A stretch of 64,000 bases of DNA, taken from contig NZ_CP045701.2 in the NCBI RefSeq assembly GCF_009601685.2, positions 5,394,001 to 5,458,000 on the forward strand. The letters are read 5' to 3'. The stretch's first letter is position 1; every line of letters starts with the position of its first letter. Positions 11,998 to 21,578 of the stretch are shown one piece after another. Below the pieces are notes generated by a model. That model did no database searches, was not told the DNA's origin, and saw only the letters and a list, made by a program, of their open reading frames with translations. Source of the DNA: Pseudomonas brassicacearum. Lineage in GTDB: Bacteria; Pseudomonadota; Gammaproteobacteria; Pseudomonadales; Pseudomonadaceae. The translations under genes and the position numbers were made by a program.

Positions 11998-13809
11998 ATG
12001 ATCGCTTGCCTGCGGCTGCTCTCCGCCCTCTGCCTCGCCGCCCTCCTGGCGGCCTGCGCCAGCTCGCCCTCGTCCAGCCTTGGCGAACTTCCACGCACCC
12101 CGGATGCCAGTATCGAGCAATTGCTCGAACAGGCCACTCAAAGCAAAGACCCGGAAAAAGCCGCCCTGCTGCGCCTGAGCGCTGCCGACCTGGCCTATCG
12201 CCAGGGCAACGCCGGCCAGTCCGCACAGATCCTGCAACAAGTGCCGATGGAACAACTCAAGCCCGGCCAGCAGATTTTCGCCAGCACGCTGTCGGCTGAA
12301 CTGGCGATGACCCGCAACCAACCCAAGGCGGCACTGACCGCCCTGAGCCACCCGAGCCTGCAACACTTGAGCGAAATGCCGGTGGAGCAGCAGGTTCGCA
12401 CCGGTACCGTCCGCGCCCGCGCCCTGGAGGCCGATGGCCAGACCCTGGCCGCCGCCAAGGAGCGCATTTTCATCGCGCCCTTGCTGGAGAACGACGCCGC
12501 GGCGAAAAACCACGAAACCATCTGGTCGTTGATCGCCTCGCTGCCCACCGACCATCTGCAGCCAAGCGCCAACGACGACCTTGGCGGCTGGCTGAGCCTG
12601 GCCCTGGTCGTCAAGACAGCCGGCACCCTGGAACAACAGCAGGCGGCCATCGACCACTGGCGCGAACAGAACCCGAAGCACCCCGCTGCCCTGCAACTGC
12701 CGACACCGCTGGTCAAGCTCAAGGAACTGGCGAGCCAGCCGCTGAGCAAGATCGCCCTGCTGCTGCCGCAAAATGGCCAGCTGGCGGCGGTTGCCAGGGC
12801 CTTGCGTGAGGGCTTCATGGCCGCGCACTACCAGGCCCAGCAGGCCGGACAGAAGCCGCCAAGCATCCAGTTCTACGACAGCTCCAGCCTGAGCTCCATG
12901 GACGAGTTCTATCGCAAGGCCCAGGCCGACGGCGTGCAACTGGTGGTCGGACCGCTGGAAAAACCACTGGTCAAGCAGATCAGCACCCGCCCGCAACTGC
13001 CGATTACCACCCTGGCTCTGAATTACAGCGAAGGCGAACAAGGGCCATCGCAACTGTTCCAGTTCGGCCTGGCACCCGAGGATGAAGCCCGCGAAGTCTC
13101 CCGTCGCGCCCGCGCCGATGGCCTGCATCGCGCTGCCGCCATGGTACCCAAGGGTGAATGGGGCGATCGTGTCCTGAAAGCCTTTAGCCAGGACTGGCAG
13201 GCCAATGGCGGCACCATCATCGCAATCGAACGGGTCGACCAGCCGGTGCAACTGGCCCAGCAGATCGCCGACATGTTCCAGCTGCGCCAGAGCGAAGGTC
13301 GCGCCAAGAGCCTGCAAAACACCGTCGGCACCACGGTCGCGGCCCAACCGTCCCGTCGCCAGGACATCGAGTTCATTTTCCTGGCCTCGACGCCGCAACA
13401 GGCACAGCAGATCAAGCCGACCCTGAACTTCCAGTACGCAGGTGATGTGCCAGTCTACGCGACGTCTTCAGTGTTCAGCGCCAGCGGCGACCAGAACCAG
13501 TACAACGACATGAGCGGTATCCGCTTCTGCGAAACCCCGTGGCTGCTCGACGCCAATGACCCGCTGCGCAAGCAAGTCACCGCCCAGTGGCCCCAGGCAG
13601 GTGGCAGCCTGGGCCGGTTGTACGCGATGGGGGTAGACGCCTATCGCCTGGCGCCGCGCCTGGGCCAGCTCAAGACGCTGCCGGACAGCCGCATCGAGGG
13701 CCTGTCGGGTAGCCTGGCAGTGTCTTCGACCCAGCGTGTACAGCGTCAACTGCCTTGGGCCGAGTTCGTCAACGGCCAGGTGCAGCGTCTACCGGATACC
13801 CAGCGCTGA
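11998..13809 (+). CDS. lpoA: LpoA-type lipoprotein, penicillin-binding protein activator (LppC/YraM family)
   Basis: Outer-membrane lipoprotein of 603 aa. The signal peptide ends in a lipobox LLAAC, with the lipidated Cys at residue 20. An N-terminal helical TPR-like region (about 30-240) is followed by a C-terminal type I periplasmic-binding-protein-like domain of the LppC family. In E. coli LpoA activates PBP1A from the outer membrane, and the same role is inferred here. The context lpoA-yraN-diaA-dolP is the conserved gammaproteobacterial order. The yraN ATG overlaps its stop. Confidence 0.93.
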   Translation: MIACLRLLSALCLAALLAACASSPSSSLGELPRTPDASIEQLLEQATQSKDPEKAALLRLSAADLAYRQGNAGQSAQILQQVPMEQLKPGQQIFASTLSAELAMTRNQPKAALTALSHPSLQHLSEMPVEQQVRTGTVRARALEADGQTLAAAKERIFIAPLLENDAAAKNHETIWSLIASLPTDHLQPSANDDLGGWLSLALVVKTAGTLEQQQAAIDHWREQNPKHPAALQLPTPLVKLKELASQPLSKIALLLPQNGQLAAVARALREGFMAAHYQAQQAGQKPPSIQFYDSSSLSSMDEFYRKAQADGVQLVVGPLEKPLVKQISTRPQLPITTLALNYSEGEQGPSQLFQFGLAPEDEAREVSRRARADGLHRAAAMVPKGEWGDRVLKAFSQDWQANGGTIIAIERVDQPVQLAQQIADMFQLRQSEGRAKSLQNTVGTTVAAQPSRRQDIEFIFLASTPQQAQQIKPTLNFQYAGDVPVYATSSVFSASGDQNQYNDMSGIRFCETPWLLDANDPLRKQVTAQWPQAGGSLGRLYAMGVDAYRLAPRLGQLKTLPDSRIEGLSGSLAVSSTQRVQRQLPWAEFVNGQVQRLPDTQR

Positions 13810-14171
13810 TGCCTGACCGATCACGCCAGCAAAGCGGACGGGATGCCGAGGGCCAGGCCCTCGCGCATCTCCAGCAACAAGGCCTGCGGCTGGTGGCGCA
13901 GAACTGGTTGTGCAAACGCGGCGAGCTTGATCTGGTCATGCTTGACGGCGATACAGTAGTATTCGTCGAGGTCCGCTACAGAAAAAACACTCAATGGGGT
14001 GGCGCGCTCGACAGCATTGACGAGCGCAAGCGCCAGAAGCTGGTTTTCGCCGCGCAGTATTTCCTGCAAAGCGAGCCTCGCTGGGCCGATCATCCCTGCC
14101 GCTTCGACGTGGTTGCCATCGACAGCAACGCCGCTCAGTTGAACTGGCTGCAGAACGCCTTCGACAGTTGA
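13809..14171 (+). CDS. yraN: YraN, UPF0102 endonuclease-fold protein
   Basis: A 120-aa protein of the YraN/UPF0102 family with a restriction-endonuclease-like fold and no firmly established role. The family pattern is clear: G(x)6E GQALAHL near residue 11-20, then NWLCKRGELDLV and VVFVEVRYRK. I chose the ATG at 13809, which shares an A with the lpoA stop (TGATG); the longer open frame extends back into lpoA. Confidence 0.93.
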   Translation: MPDRSRQQSGRDAEGQALAHLQQQGLRLVAQNWLCKRGELDLVMLDGDTVVFVEVRYRKNTQWGGALDSIDERKRQKLVFAAQYFLQSEPRWADHPCRFDVVAIDSNAAQLNWLQNAFDS

Positions 14172-14250
14172 GCGCCCATGCCGAGCCGGACACCTTCACA
14201 TAAACTTTTTTGCTCTTTGCTTTGCGCGCCGCACATGTTTGTGCCGATAA

Positions 14251-15443
<1,193 letters not shown>

Positions 15444-15461
15444 TATAAATGCAGGTACAAG

Positions 15462-15500
15462 AACGGCGCTTTTTCCTGGAAAGAAAGGCGCCGTTTTTTT
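15462..15500 (+). terminator. Rho-independent terminator after dolP
   Basis: The hairpin AACGGCGCT...AGGCGCCGTT is followed by a run of seven T, 19 nt beyond the dolP stop codon. Confidence 0.88.
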
Positions 15501-15510
15501 ATCGCTTCGT

Positions 15511-15544
15511 TTTGGTTGGTTGGTTGGTTCGTTGGTTGGTTGGT
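15511..15544. repeat. TTGG tandem tract
   Basis: About eight tandem TTGG units with one TTCG variant, immediately outside the left large repeat. The corresponding outer edge of the right copy (16358-16370) shows only a single CCAA unit. Confidence 0.8.
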
Positions 15545-15787
15545 GTGTATATCCGTTGCTGCGGTAACGGCCGCTTAGGGTTCCGCCCTGACGGCGGCTC
15601 ACTTTTGAGAAGCCCGGAAGCCGGCCCAGTCAAAAGTAAGCAAAACGCTCATGCCCCACCACTCGGCACCTCGCCTAGGCTCGGCATGCCTGAACGAAGG
15701 CATTGCTCCTTCAGCCAGCGTGGTTAACGGGGCGCCCGAGATCAACGTCCACCACGAGGCGGCCTTAGAGCCGACCTGCTTCTTGAT
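15537..15787 (+). repeat. Large inverted repeat, left copy (~250 bp)
   Basis: Starts GGTGTGTATATCCGTT and runs to GAGCCGACCTG. The reverse complement of 16090-16368 matches it through most of its length, including GCGGCTCACTTTT, AAAAGTAAGCAAAA, GCTCGGCATGCC and AGCGTGGTTAACGGGGCGCC. The left copy is shorter around 15700-15715, where the right copy has extra sequence. Confidence 0.88.
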
Positions 15788-15850
15788 GGGGACCGCGTTT
15801 CTCCTGTGGGAAACTGGGCGTATATGAATTTTATGTCTGCTGAAATCCCG

Positions 15851-15940
15851 TGTGGGAGCGAGCTTGCTCGCGATGGCGGTGGTTCAGTCACATGGATGCT
15901 GGGCTTGCCGGCCTCATCGCGAGCAAGCTCGCTCCCACAG
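15851..15940. repeat. REPIN (inverted pair of REP sequences)
   Basis: GTGGGAGCGAGCTTGCTCGCGATGG at the left and its inverse CGCGAGCAAGCTCGCTCCCAC at the right, separated by a short variable loop. Confidence 0.92.
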
Positions 15941-15984
15941 GGATTCTGTGCTGGATATAAATTTTGTGTCCGCTGAAGATTGAA

Positions 15985-16072
15985 TGTGGGAGCTTGCTCG
16001 CGATGGCGGCGTTACAGTCGATGATGATGTTGGATGTGCTGGCCTCTTCGCGAGCAAGCTTTGCTCCCACAG
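15985..16072. repeat. REPIN, slightly degenerate
   Basis: The same family as the preceding pair. The left arm lacks a few bases (GTGGGAGCTTGCTCGCGATGG) and the right arm is CGCGAGCAAGCTTTGCTCCCAC. Confidence 0.9.
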
Positions 16073-16089
16073 GTCTGACAGGTGTACGA

Positions 16090-16368
16090 CCAGAAGAGCC
16101 AGGTCGGCTCTAAGGCCGCCTCGCGGTGGACGTTGATCTCGGCGCCCCGTTAACCACGCTGGCCGAACGCAGGCATTGCGCAGTGGGCACACGGAGCAAT
16201 GCCGGAGTGAGGGCATGCCGAGCCTAAGCGAGGCACCAAGTGGTGGGGCAAAGCGCTTTTGCTTACTTTTGGCTGGTCCGGCTCCCGGCTCTTCCAAAAG
16301 TGAGCCGCTGTAAGAGCGGAACCGCCAGTAGCCATTACCGCAGAAACGGATATACACACCAACCATGA
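16090..16368 (-). repeat. Large inverted repeat, right copy (~280 bp)
   Basis: Inverted relative to 15537-15787, so both copies have GGTGTGTATATCCGTT at the outer edge. It includes a segment (TGCCCACTGCGCAATGCCTGCGTTC when read in the repeat orientation, near 16165-16195) shortened in the left copy. Confidence 0.88.
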
Positions 16369-16371
16369 CAC

Positions 16372-16410
16372 AAAAAAAATGCCCGCATCTCACGATAGGG
16401 GCATTTTCTT
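16372..16410 (-). terminator. Terminator of sspAB
   Basis: On the minus strand AATGCCCC...GGGCATT is followed by a run of eight T. It lies about 50 nt beyond the sspB stop and at the boundary of the repeat island. Confidence 0.82.
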
Positions 16411-16458
16411 AACCAAGTTACCAAGCTTTCAAACAGCCTGTATCTGGCACATATCTAA

Positions 16459-16872
16459 CTACTTCACCACCTTCAAACTCGGCCGCCCACTAGGGCGCGG
16501 TGGCTCGTCATCAGGTGGTGGCAAGTCATCATCCGGCTCGAACTCTTCTTCACCATCGAGCGGCGCTTCCAGCTCAAACACCATGCCCTGGCCATTCTCC
16601 CGGGCATAAATCCCCAAGATCGCGGCAATAGGCACGTACAGGGTGTGTGGCACACCACCGAAGCGACCTTCGAAGCTGACGGCATCGTTATCCATGTGCA
16701 AGTGACGCACAGCGGCTGGCGACACGTTCAAGACAATCTGCCCGTCATTGGCAAAACCCTGCGGCACCTGCACCGATGGATACTCGGCGTTGACCAGCAT
16801 GTGCGGGGTGCAATCGTTGTCCACAATCCACTCGTAGAGCGCGCGGACCAGATAAGGTCGACTGGAGTTCAT
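16459..16872 (-). CDS. sspB: SspB, ClpXP specificity-enhancing adaptor
   Basis: A 137-aa adaptor that delivers ssrA-tagged and other substrates to ClpXP. The N-terminal SspB fold is recognisable (SSRPYLVRALYEWIVDN, then HMLVNA and IVLNVSPAAVR). An acidic proline-rich linker (DGEEEFEPDDDLPPPDDEP) leads to the C-terminal ClpX-binding tail ending RPSLKVVK. It follows sspA by 16 nt and is presumably co-transcribed. Confidence 0.96.
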   Translation of the reverse strand: MNSSRPYLVRALYEWIVDNDCTPHMLVNAEYPSVQVPQGFANDGQIVLNVSPAAVRHLHMDNDAVSFEGRFGGVPHTLYVPIAAILGIYARENGQGMVFELEAPLDGEEEFEPDDDLPPPDDEPPRPSGRPSLKVVK

Positions 16873-16888
16873 AGCGGCTCCCTAAGCC

Positions 16889-17506
16889 TTAGCGCATGTC
16901 GCGTTCGACACCAGACAGACTCGCCTGGAAAGCCTCACGCGCGAATTGGCGCTCCATATAATCAAGCAGCGGCTTGGCAGGCCGCGGCAGTTCGATACCC
17001 AGAATTGGCAAACGCCAGAGTATGGGCAATAGGCAGCAATCCACCAGACTTTGTTCCTCACTGAGGAAAAACGGCTTGTCGACGAATAGCGGCGATACGC
17101 CAGTCAGGCTTTCACGCAATTCCTTGCGCGCCACGACCCGCGCCGGCTCCTTGGTCCGGGAATCCAGGATCAGATCCACCAACCCGCACCAGTCACGCTG
17201 GATGCGATGGATCAGCAAACGGCTGTTGGCACGTGCAACAGGGTACACCGGCAGTAAAGGTGGATGCGGATAACGCTCATCCAGATATTCCATCACCACG
17301 GTCGACTCCCACAACGCCAGGTCACGATCGACCAGCGTGGGCAGGCTGCCGTAAGGGTTCACCTCGATCAGCTTCGGCGGCTGACGGCCCGCTTCGACGT
17401 AAATGATCTCGGCGCTGACACCCTTCTCTGCCAGTACGATGCGTACCCGGTGGGAATAGTGGTCGGCGGGGTCGGAGTAACAGGCCAACCGATTGGTCAC
17501 GCCCAT
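16889..17506 (-). CDS. sspA: SspA, stringent starvation protein A
   Basis: A 205-aa glutathione-S-transferase-fold protein that binds RNA polymerase and modulates stationary-phase and stress genes; it has no GST activity in E. coli. Seen here are the thioredoxin-like N-terminal half (residues about 8-85, with [19 protein letters not shown]) and the helical C-terminal half. The start is ATG at 17506 with a GAGGAGG ribosome-binding site. It lies downstream of petABC across a long hairpin. Confidence 0.95.
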   Translation of the reverse strand: MGVTNRLACYSDPADHYSHRVRIVLAEKGVSAEIIYVEAGRQPPKLIEVNPYGSLPTLVDRDLALWESTVVMEYLDERYPHPPLLPVYPVARANSRLLIHRIQRDWCGLVDLILDSRTKEPARVVARKELRESLTGVSPLFVDKPFFLSEEQSLVDCCLLPILWRLPILGIELPRPAKPLLDYMERQFAREAFQASLSGVERDMR

Positions 17507-17552
17507 GGCGATCCTCCTCGCTTGTTGAAATTATCGAAAAACGGAAAAACGA

Positions 17553-17628
17553 GCGCGCCCAGAGGGCGTCTCCCGTAACACCTGGCTGACCAGGCTCGTT
17601 ACATTTCTAGAGACGCCCTTGGGCGCGC
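17553..17628 (-). terminator. Long hairpin between petABC and sspAB
   Basis: On the minus strand GCGCGCCCAAGGGCGTCTC (17628-17610) pairs with GAGACGCCCTCTGGGCGCGC (17572-17553), nearly 20 bp with one mismatch. The loop contains a smaller CCTGG...CCAGG stem. It is followed by TCGTTTTTCCGTTTTT. It is likely the petABC terminator, possibly leaky into sspA. Confidence 0.65.
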
Positions 17629-17657
17629 ACGATTAACAGCAACGGCTTACAGCTTTA

Positions 17658-18437
17658 TCAATGCACGTCTTTCCAGTATTCACGCTTGAGCAGGTAAGCG
17701 AATACGAAGAAGAACGCCAGGTACAGCAATACATAGGTACCGATGCGCTGATGCTCCAGCTTCACCGGGTTGGCCGAGTAGGCCAGGAAGGTCACCAGGT
17801 TCTTGACCTTCTCGTCGAACTGCTCCGGCGTCAGGCTGCCAGTGTTCGGCACAATGGTCAGCTGATCGCAGGCTTCATGCGTCAAAGCGGTGCCAGTCAG
17901 CGGATCGAATTGCTTTTTGCCGTCCTCGACGATCTGAACCTGTTTGCAGCCTACCACTTGGCGCCCTTGGAGGCCGACCAGTACGTTAGGCATGCCGACG
18001 TTCGGGAAGACCTTGTTGTTCACGCCCCATGGACGTGCAGGATCTTCGTAGAACGAACGCAGGTAACCATAGAGCCAGTCCGTCCCACGCACACGAGCGA
18101 CCAGGGTCAGGTCCGGCGGCGCGGCACCGAACCAGGTCTTGGCGTCCGCAGGTTGCATGCCGATCTCCATGTGATCACCGATTTTGGCACCCGTGAATAT
18201 CAGATGGCTCTGCATGAGATCTGCGGGGATATCCAAATCTTTGGCTACGCGCTCATAGCGCTGGAACTTCGTGCTGTGACAGCCCATGCAATAGTTGGCA
18301 AATGTACGCGCACCATCTTGCAAGGCGACCTTATCAGCGACGTCAATTTCAACCTTTTCAAGCTCAGGCTCAAGCGTGTTGGCAAAAGAGACAGCAGGAA
18401 GCACAGCCAGAATCAAAACTGCAAATAACTTTTTCAT
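17658..18437 (-). CDS. petC: Cytochrome c1 of the bc1 complex
   Basis: A 259-aa membrane-anchored c-type cytochrome of ubiquinol:cytochrome c reductase (complex III). A signal peptide (MKKLFAVLILAVLPAVSFA) is followed by the heme-binding CMGCHS motif near residue 56. A later Met ligand region and a C-terminal membrane helix (GTYVLLYLAFFFVFAYLL) are also seen. I chose the ATG at 18437, which overlaps the petB stop; the longer frame extends into petB. Electrons arrive from the Rieske protein. Confidence 0.96.
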   Translation of the reverse strand: MKKLFAVLILAVLPAVSFANTLEPELEKVEIDVADKVALQDGARTFANYCMGCHSTKFQRYERVAKDLDIPADLMQSHLIFTGAKIGDHMEIGMQPADAKTWFGAAPPDLTLVARVRGTDWLYGYLRSFYEDPARPWGVNNKVFPNVGMPNVLVGLQGRQVVGCKQVQIVEDGKKQFDPLTGTALTHEACDQLTIVPNTGSLTPEQFDEKVKNLVTFLAYSANPVKLEHQRIGTYVLLYLAFFFVFAYLLKREYWKDVH

Positions 18438-19651
18438 CAGCCAGTCACCCTTTCCGGAACCGGTTTGGTCTTCTCGAGCCTGGTGTAGAACGGCATCAGA
18501 ATGAAATAGGCGAAATACAGGAACGTGCAGACCTGCGAGAGCAGCGTACGCCCCGGCGTCGGTGCCAGTACCCCGAGCACACCCAGGATCACGAACGAGA
18601 TGCAGAATACCCAGAGCCAGATCTTGCTCAGCCAGCCTTTGTAGCGCATCGACTTGACCGGACTGCGATCCAGCCACGGCAGGACGAACAGCACGGCGAT
18701 GGCTGCGCCCATGGCAATAACGCCCATCAGCTTGTCCGGAATTGCCCGAAGGATCGCGTAGAACGGCGTGAAATACCAAACTGGAGCAATATGCGCAGGC
18801 GTCTTGAACGCATTCGCCTGCTCGAAGTTCGGCTTCTCCAGGAAATAACCGCCCATTTCCGGGAAGAAGAACACGATGGAGCAGAAAATGAACAGGAAGA
18901 CCACCACGCCGACGATATCTTTCACGGTGTAGTACGGGTGGAAGGCGATGCCGTCCAGCGGTACGCCGTTCTCGTCCTTGTGCTTCTTGATGTCCACGCC
19001 ATCCGGGTTGTTCGACCCGACTTCGTGCAAGGCCAGGATGTGCAACACCACCAGGCCAAGGATCACGATCGGCAGTGCGACCACGTGCAAGGCGAAGAAG
19101 CGGTTCAGGGTAATGCCCGAGATCAGGTAGTCACCACGAATCCACTGGGTCAGGTCGTCACCGATGACCGGGATCGCACCGAACAGCGAGATGATCACCT
19201 GAGCCCCCCAGTAGGACATCTGGCCCCACGGCAGCAGGTAGCCCATGAAGGCCTCGGCCATCAGCGCCAGGTAGATCAGCATGCCGAAGACCCACACCAG
19301 CTCACGAGGCTTCTGGTACGAACCGTAGAGCAGGCCACGGAACATGTGCAGGTAGACCACGATGAAGAACGCCGAAGCGCCGGTGGAGTGCAGCAGACGC
19401 AGGATCGAGCCGTACTCGACGTCGCGCATGATGTATTCGACGGAGGCAAACGCTTCTTCGGCCGACGGGGTGTAGCTCATGGTCAGCCAGACACCGGTAA
19501 CGATCTGGTTGACCAGAACGAGCAGCGCCAGGGAGCCAAAAAAGTAGAAGAAGTTGAAGTTCTTTGGGGCGTAATACTTGCTGAGATGGTCTTCCCACAT
19601 TTTGGTCGCGGGAAAGCGCGCATCAACCCAATCCATGAATTTGCTCATCAC
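18437..19651 (-). CDS. petB: Cytochrome b of the bc1 complex
   Basis: A 404-aa integral membrane cytochrome b with two b hemes and the Qo and Qi sites. It contains heme-ligand His pairs in the helices around RLLHSTGASAFFIVVYLHMFRG and LNRFFALHVVALPIVILGLVVLH. The Qo-site signature appears here as VIGDDLTQW with the following loop. Its ATG (19651) overlaps the petA stop by 4 nt, and its stop overlaps petC. Confidence 0.97.
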   Translation of the reverse strand: MMSKFMDWVDARFPATKMWEDHLSKYYAPKNFNFFYFFGSLALLVLVNQIVTGVWLTMSYTPSAEEAFASVEYIMRDVEYGSILRLLHSTGASAFFIVVYLHMFRGLLYGSYQKPRELVWVFGMLIYLALMAEAFMGYLLPWGQMSYWGAQVIISLFGAIPVIGDDLTQWIRGDYLISGITLNRFFALHVVALPIVILGLVVLHILALHEVGSNNPDGVDIKKHKDENGVPLDGIAFHPYYTVKDIVGVVVFLFIFCSIVFFFPEMGGYFLEKPNFEQANAFKTPAHIAPVWYFTPFYAILRAIPDKLMGVIAMGAAIAVLFVLPWLDRSPVKSMRYKGWLSKIWLWVFCISFVILGVLGVLAPTPGRTLLSQVCTFLYFAYFILMPFYTRLEKTKPVPERVTG

Positions 19652-20241
19652 GCTTTCTCCGTATCGACGCCGATGACAATGATGTCGTCGGTCTCATAGG
19701 AATGCGGGGGAACTGGCAGGTTCAGAGGTGCAGGCTGCGACTTGTAGACGCGACCGGCCAGGTCATAGTGGGAGCCGTGGCAAGGGCAGAAATAACCACC
19801 GACCCAGTCCTTGCCCAAATCAGCAGGGGCCACTTCAGGGCGGAACGTTGGCGAGCAACCCAGATGCGTACAAATTCCGATCAACAGCAGGAATTCCGGC
19901 TTGATCGAACGCGTTTCAGGATTGACGTATTCCGGTTGGACCGAGTTCTTGGAGGTCGGGTCGGACAACTGACCCTCGATCTTTTTCAGATTCCCCAGGA
20001 TTTCCTCTGTACGGCGGACGATGAACACCGGCTGGCCGCGCCACTCAGCAATCATCTGCTGGCCTGGCTCGATCTTGCTGACATTCACTTTCACCGGTGC
20101 ACCTGCGGCTTTCGCCTTGGCACTGGGAAACCATGACCCCACGAACGGGACCGCAGCCCCCACCGCTCCTGCAGCACCCACCACGGATGTGGCTGCTACC
20201 AGGAAGCGACGCCGGCCTGCATTCACGCCGTCATTGCTCAT
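19648..20241 (-). CDS. petA: Rieske iron-sulfur protein of the bc1 complex
   Basis: A 197-aa Rieske subunit that moves electrons from ubiquinol to cytochrome c1. It has a twin-arginine-like N-terminus (GRRRFLVAATSVVGAAG) and a membrane anchor. The 2Fe-2S motifs CTHLGCSP and CPCHGSHYD each supply one Cys and one His ligand plus a disulfide. It is the first gene of petABC; the ATG is at 20241 with a GGGAGAGGA ribosome-binding site. Confidence 0.97.
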   Translation of the reverse strand: MSNDGVNAGRRRFLVAATSVVGAAGAVGAAVPFVGSWFPSAKAKAAGAPVKVNVSKIEPGQQMIAEWRGQPVFIVRRTEEILGNLKKIEGQLSDPTSKNSVQPEYVNPETRSIKPEFLLLIGICTHLGCSPTFRPEVAPADLGKDWVGGYFCPCHGSHYDLAGRVYKSQPAPLNLPVPPHSYETDDIIVIGVDTEKA

Positions 20242-20323
20242 TCAGTCCTCTCCCATCAGCTTTGTGGCCTGTTAGATCAGGCGTCTACTAAGTAAAAATC
20301 TGAACTTATAAAAATTTTGCCGA

Positions 20324-20352
20324 ATGGTAATGAAAAGCCCCAATTCTGACAA
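20324..20352 (-). promoter_or_regulatory. Possible petABC promoter
   Basis: On the minus strand TTGTCA (20352-20347) and TACCAT (20329-20324) are spaced by 17 nt, about 80 nt upstream of petA. It is only a moderate match to the sigma70 consensus. Confidence 0.35.
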
Positions 20353-20442
20353 GGTAATTACCATGCGGCCAAACCGCCAAGCCTTGTAGTATAGGGCCTC
20401 TACGAATGTGGCAAGTTGTCACAGAGCAATTCTTTTGCCCAT

Positions 20443-20480
20443 AAAAAAACGCCCAGCTCCGTGAGGAACTGGGCGCCTTT
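20443..20480 (-). terminator. Terminator of rplM-rpsI
   Basis: On the minus strand GCGCCCAGTTCC...GGAGCTGGGCG is followed by a run of seven T, about 20 nt beyond rpsI. Confidence 0.88.
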
Positions 20481-20497
20481 TGAAAGCGGAAGCGAAA

Positions 20498-20890
20498 TTA
20501 ACGCTTCGAGTACTGCGGACGCTTACGCGCTTTACGCAGACCGACTTTCTTACGTTCAACTTCGCGAGCATCGCGAGTTACGAAGCCGGCTTTGCGCAGA
20601 GCACCACGCAGAGTCTCGTCGTAATCCATCAGGGCGCGAGTGATGCCGTGGCGGATTGCGCCAGCTTGACCACTTACACCACCACCGATAACAGTGACGT
20701 AGATGTCGAATTTTTCGACGGTCTCGGTCAGTTCCAGCGGCTGACGAACTACCATGCGGGCAGTTTCGCGGCCGAAGAAGTTATCCAGGGAGCGGTTGTT
20801 GATGGAGATGTTACCAGTGCCCGGACGCAGGAAAACGCGTGCGGTTGCAGTCTTGCGACGGCCAGTGCCGTAATTTTGAGTCGCCGACAT
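20498..20890 (-). CDS. rpsI: 30S ribosomal protein S9
   Basis: A 130-aa S9 with the family N-terminus [16 protein letters not shown] and the basic C-terminal tail [11 protein letters not shown] that reaches the P-site tRNA. It follows rplM by 14 nt, the standard rplM-rpsI operon. Confidence 0.99.
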   Translation of the reverse strand: MSATQNYGTGRRKTATARVFLRPGTGNISINNRSLDNFFGRETARMVVRQPLELTETVEKFDIYVTVIGGGVSGQAGAIRHGITRALMDYDETLRGALRKAGFVTRDAREVERKKVGLRKARKRPQYSKR

Positions 20891-20904
20891 AATGAACTAT
20901 TCCG

Positions 20905-21333
20905 TTAAAACTTCAGTTCTTGGGGCTGCTGAGCAGTATGAGGGTGAGCAGCGCCCGCATAAACCTTCAGCTTACGATACATGTCGCGACCCAGTGGGTT
21001 CTTAGGCAGCATGCCTTTAACCGCGGTCTCGATCACGCGCTCAGGGGCTTTGGCGATCAGCTTTTCGAAGTTGATCGACTTGATGCCGCCAGGAAAACCG
21101 GAGTGGGAGTAGTACATTTTGTCAGTGGTTTTAGCGCCAGTAACACGTACTTGCTCAGCGTTGATCACGACGATGTAGTCACCGGTGTCAACGTGAGGGG
21201 TGTACTCAGGCTTGTGCTTGCCACGCAGACGGCTCGCGATTTCGGTGGCCAGACGACCCAGGGTCTGACCAGCAGCGTCGACGACAAACCAGTCGCGCTT
21301 TACTGTTTCCGGTTTAGCAGTAAAAGTTTTCAT
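20905..21333 (-). CDS. rplM: 50S ribosomal protein L13
   Basis: A 142-aa L13, one of the early assembly proteins of the large subunit. The characteristic segments [34 protein letters not shown] (here [13 protein letters not shown]) and [10 protein letters not shown] are present. It is the first gene of the two-gene operon with rpsI. Several T-rich and A-rich stretches precede it, but no single promoter stands out. Confidence 0.99.
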   Translation of the reverse strand: MKTFTAKPETVKRDWFVVDAAGQTLGRLATEIASRLRGKHKPEYTPHVDTGDYIVVINAEQVRVTGAKTTDKMYYSHSGFPGGIKSINFEKLIAKAPERVIETAVKGMLPKNPLGRDMYRKLKVYAGAAHPHTAQQPQELKF

Positions 21334-21578
21334 TCTTTATAGCCTCAGGGGCCGCCCTGTAAATTAGACGGCGGATCTTACTGAATAGTGCGTACTTTGA
21401 CAAGTCAAAGGCAGCCGGATACAGACGCTTTCGGGGGCTCGGGTCGGCGCGTCCGTTCAACGGCAAGATTCTTCGGCGGCGGCGCATCACTTCCACTGCA
21501 GAAAGAGGTGCGCAATTATGCAGATTGCGAAAAATATTTCAACCTGCTTTTATGATTGTTTTGCCCAAGGAGTTCCCG

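Larger units (their letters stand above)
15501..16371. other. Gene-free repeat island between dolP and sspB
   Basis: About 870 bp with no supported gene. From left to right it holds a TTGG tandem tract, a ~250-bp repeat, two REPINs, and an inverted ~280-bp copy of the first repeat. Open frames read through it are translations of the repeats in different frames. Confidence 0.85.

Noticed and set aside
15914..16393. A 159-codon open frame in the repeat island
   Set aside because: It is a translation of REPIN and large-repeat sequence; parts of its sequence recur in other frames of the other repeat copy.
18302..19699. A 465-codon open frame antisense to petB
   Set aside because: petB is complete and overlaps its neighbours in operon fashion; the antisense product is a His/Gln-rich shadow.
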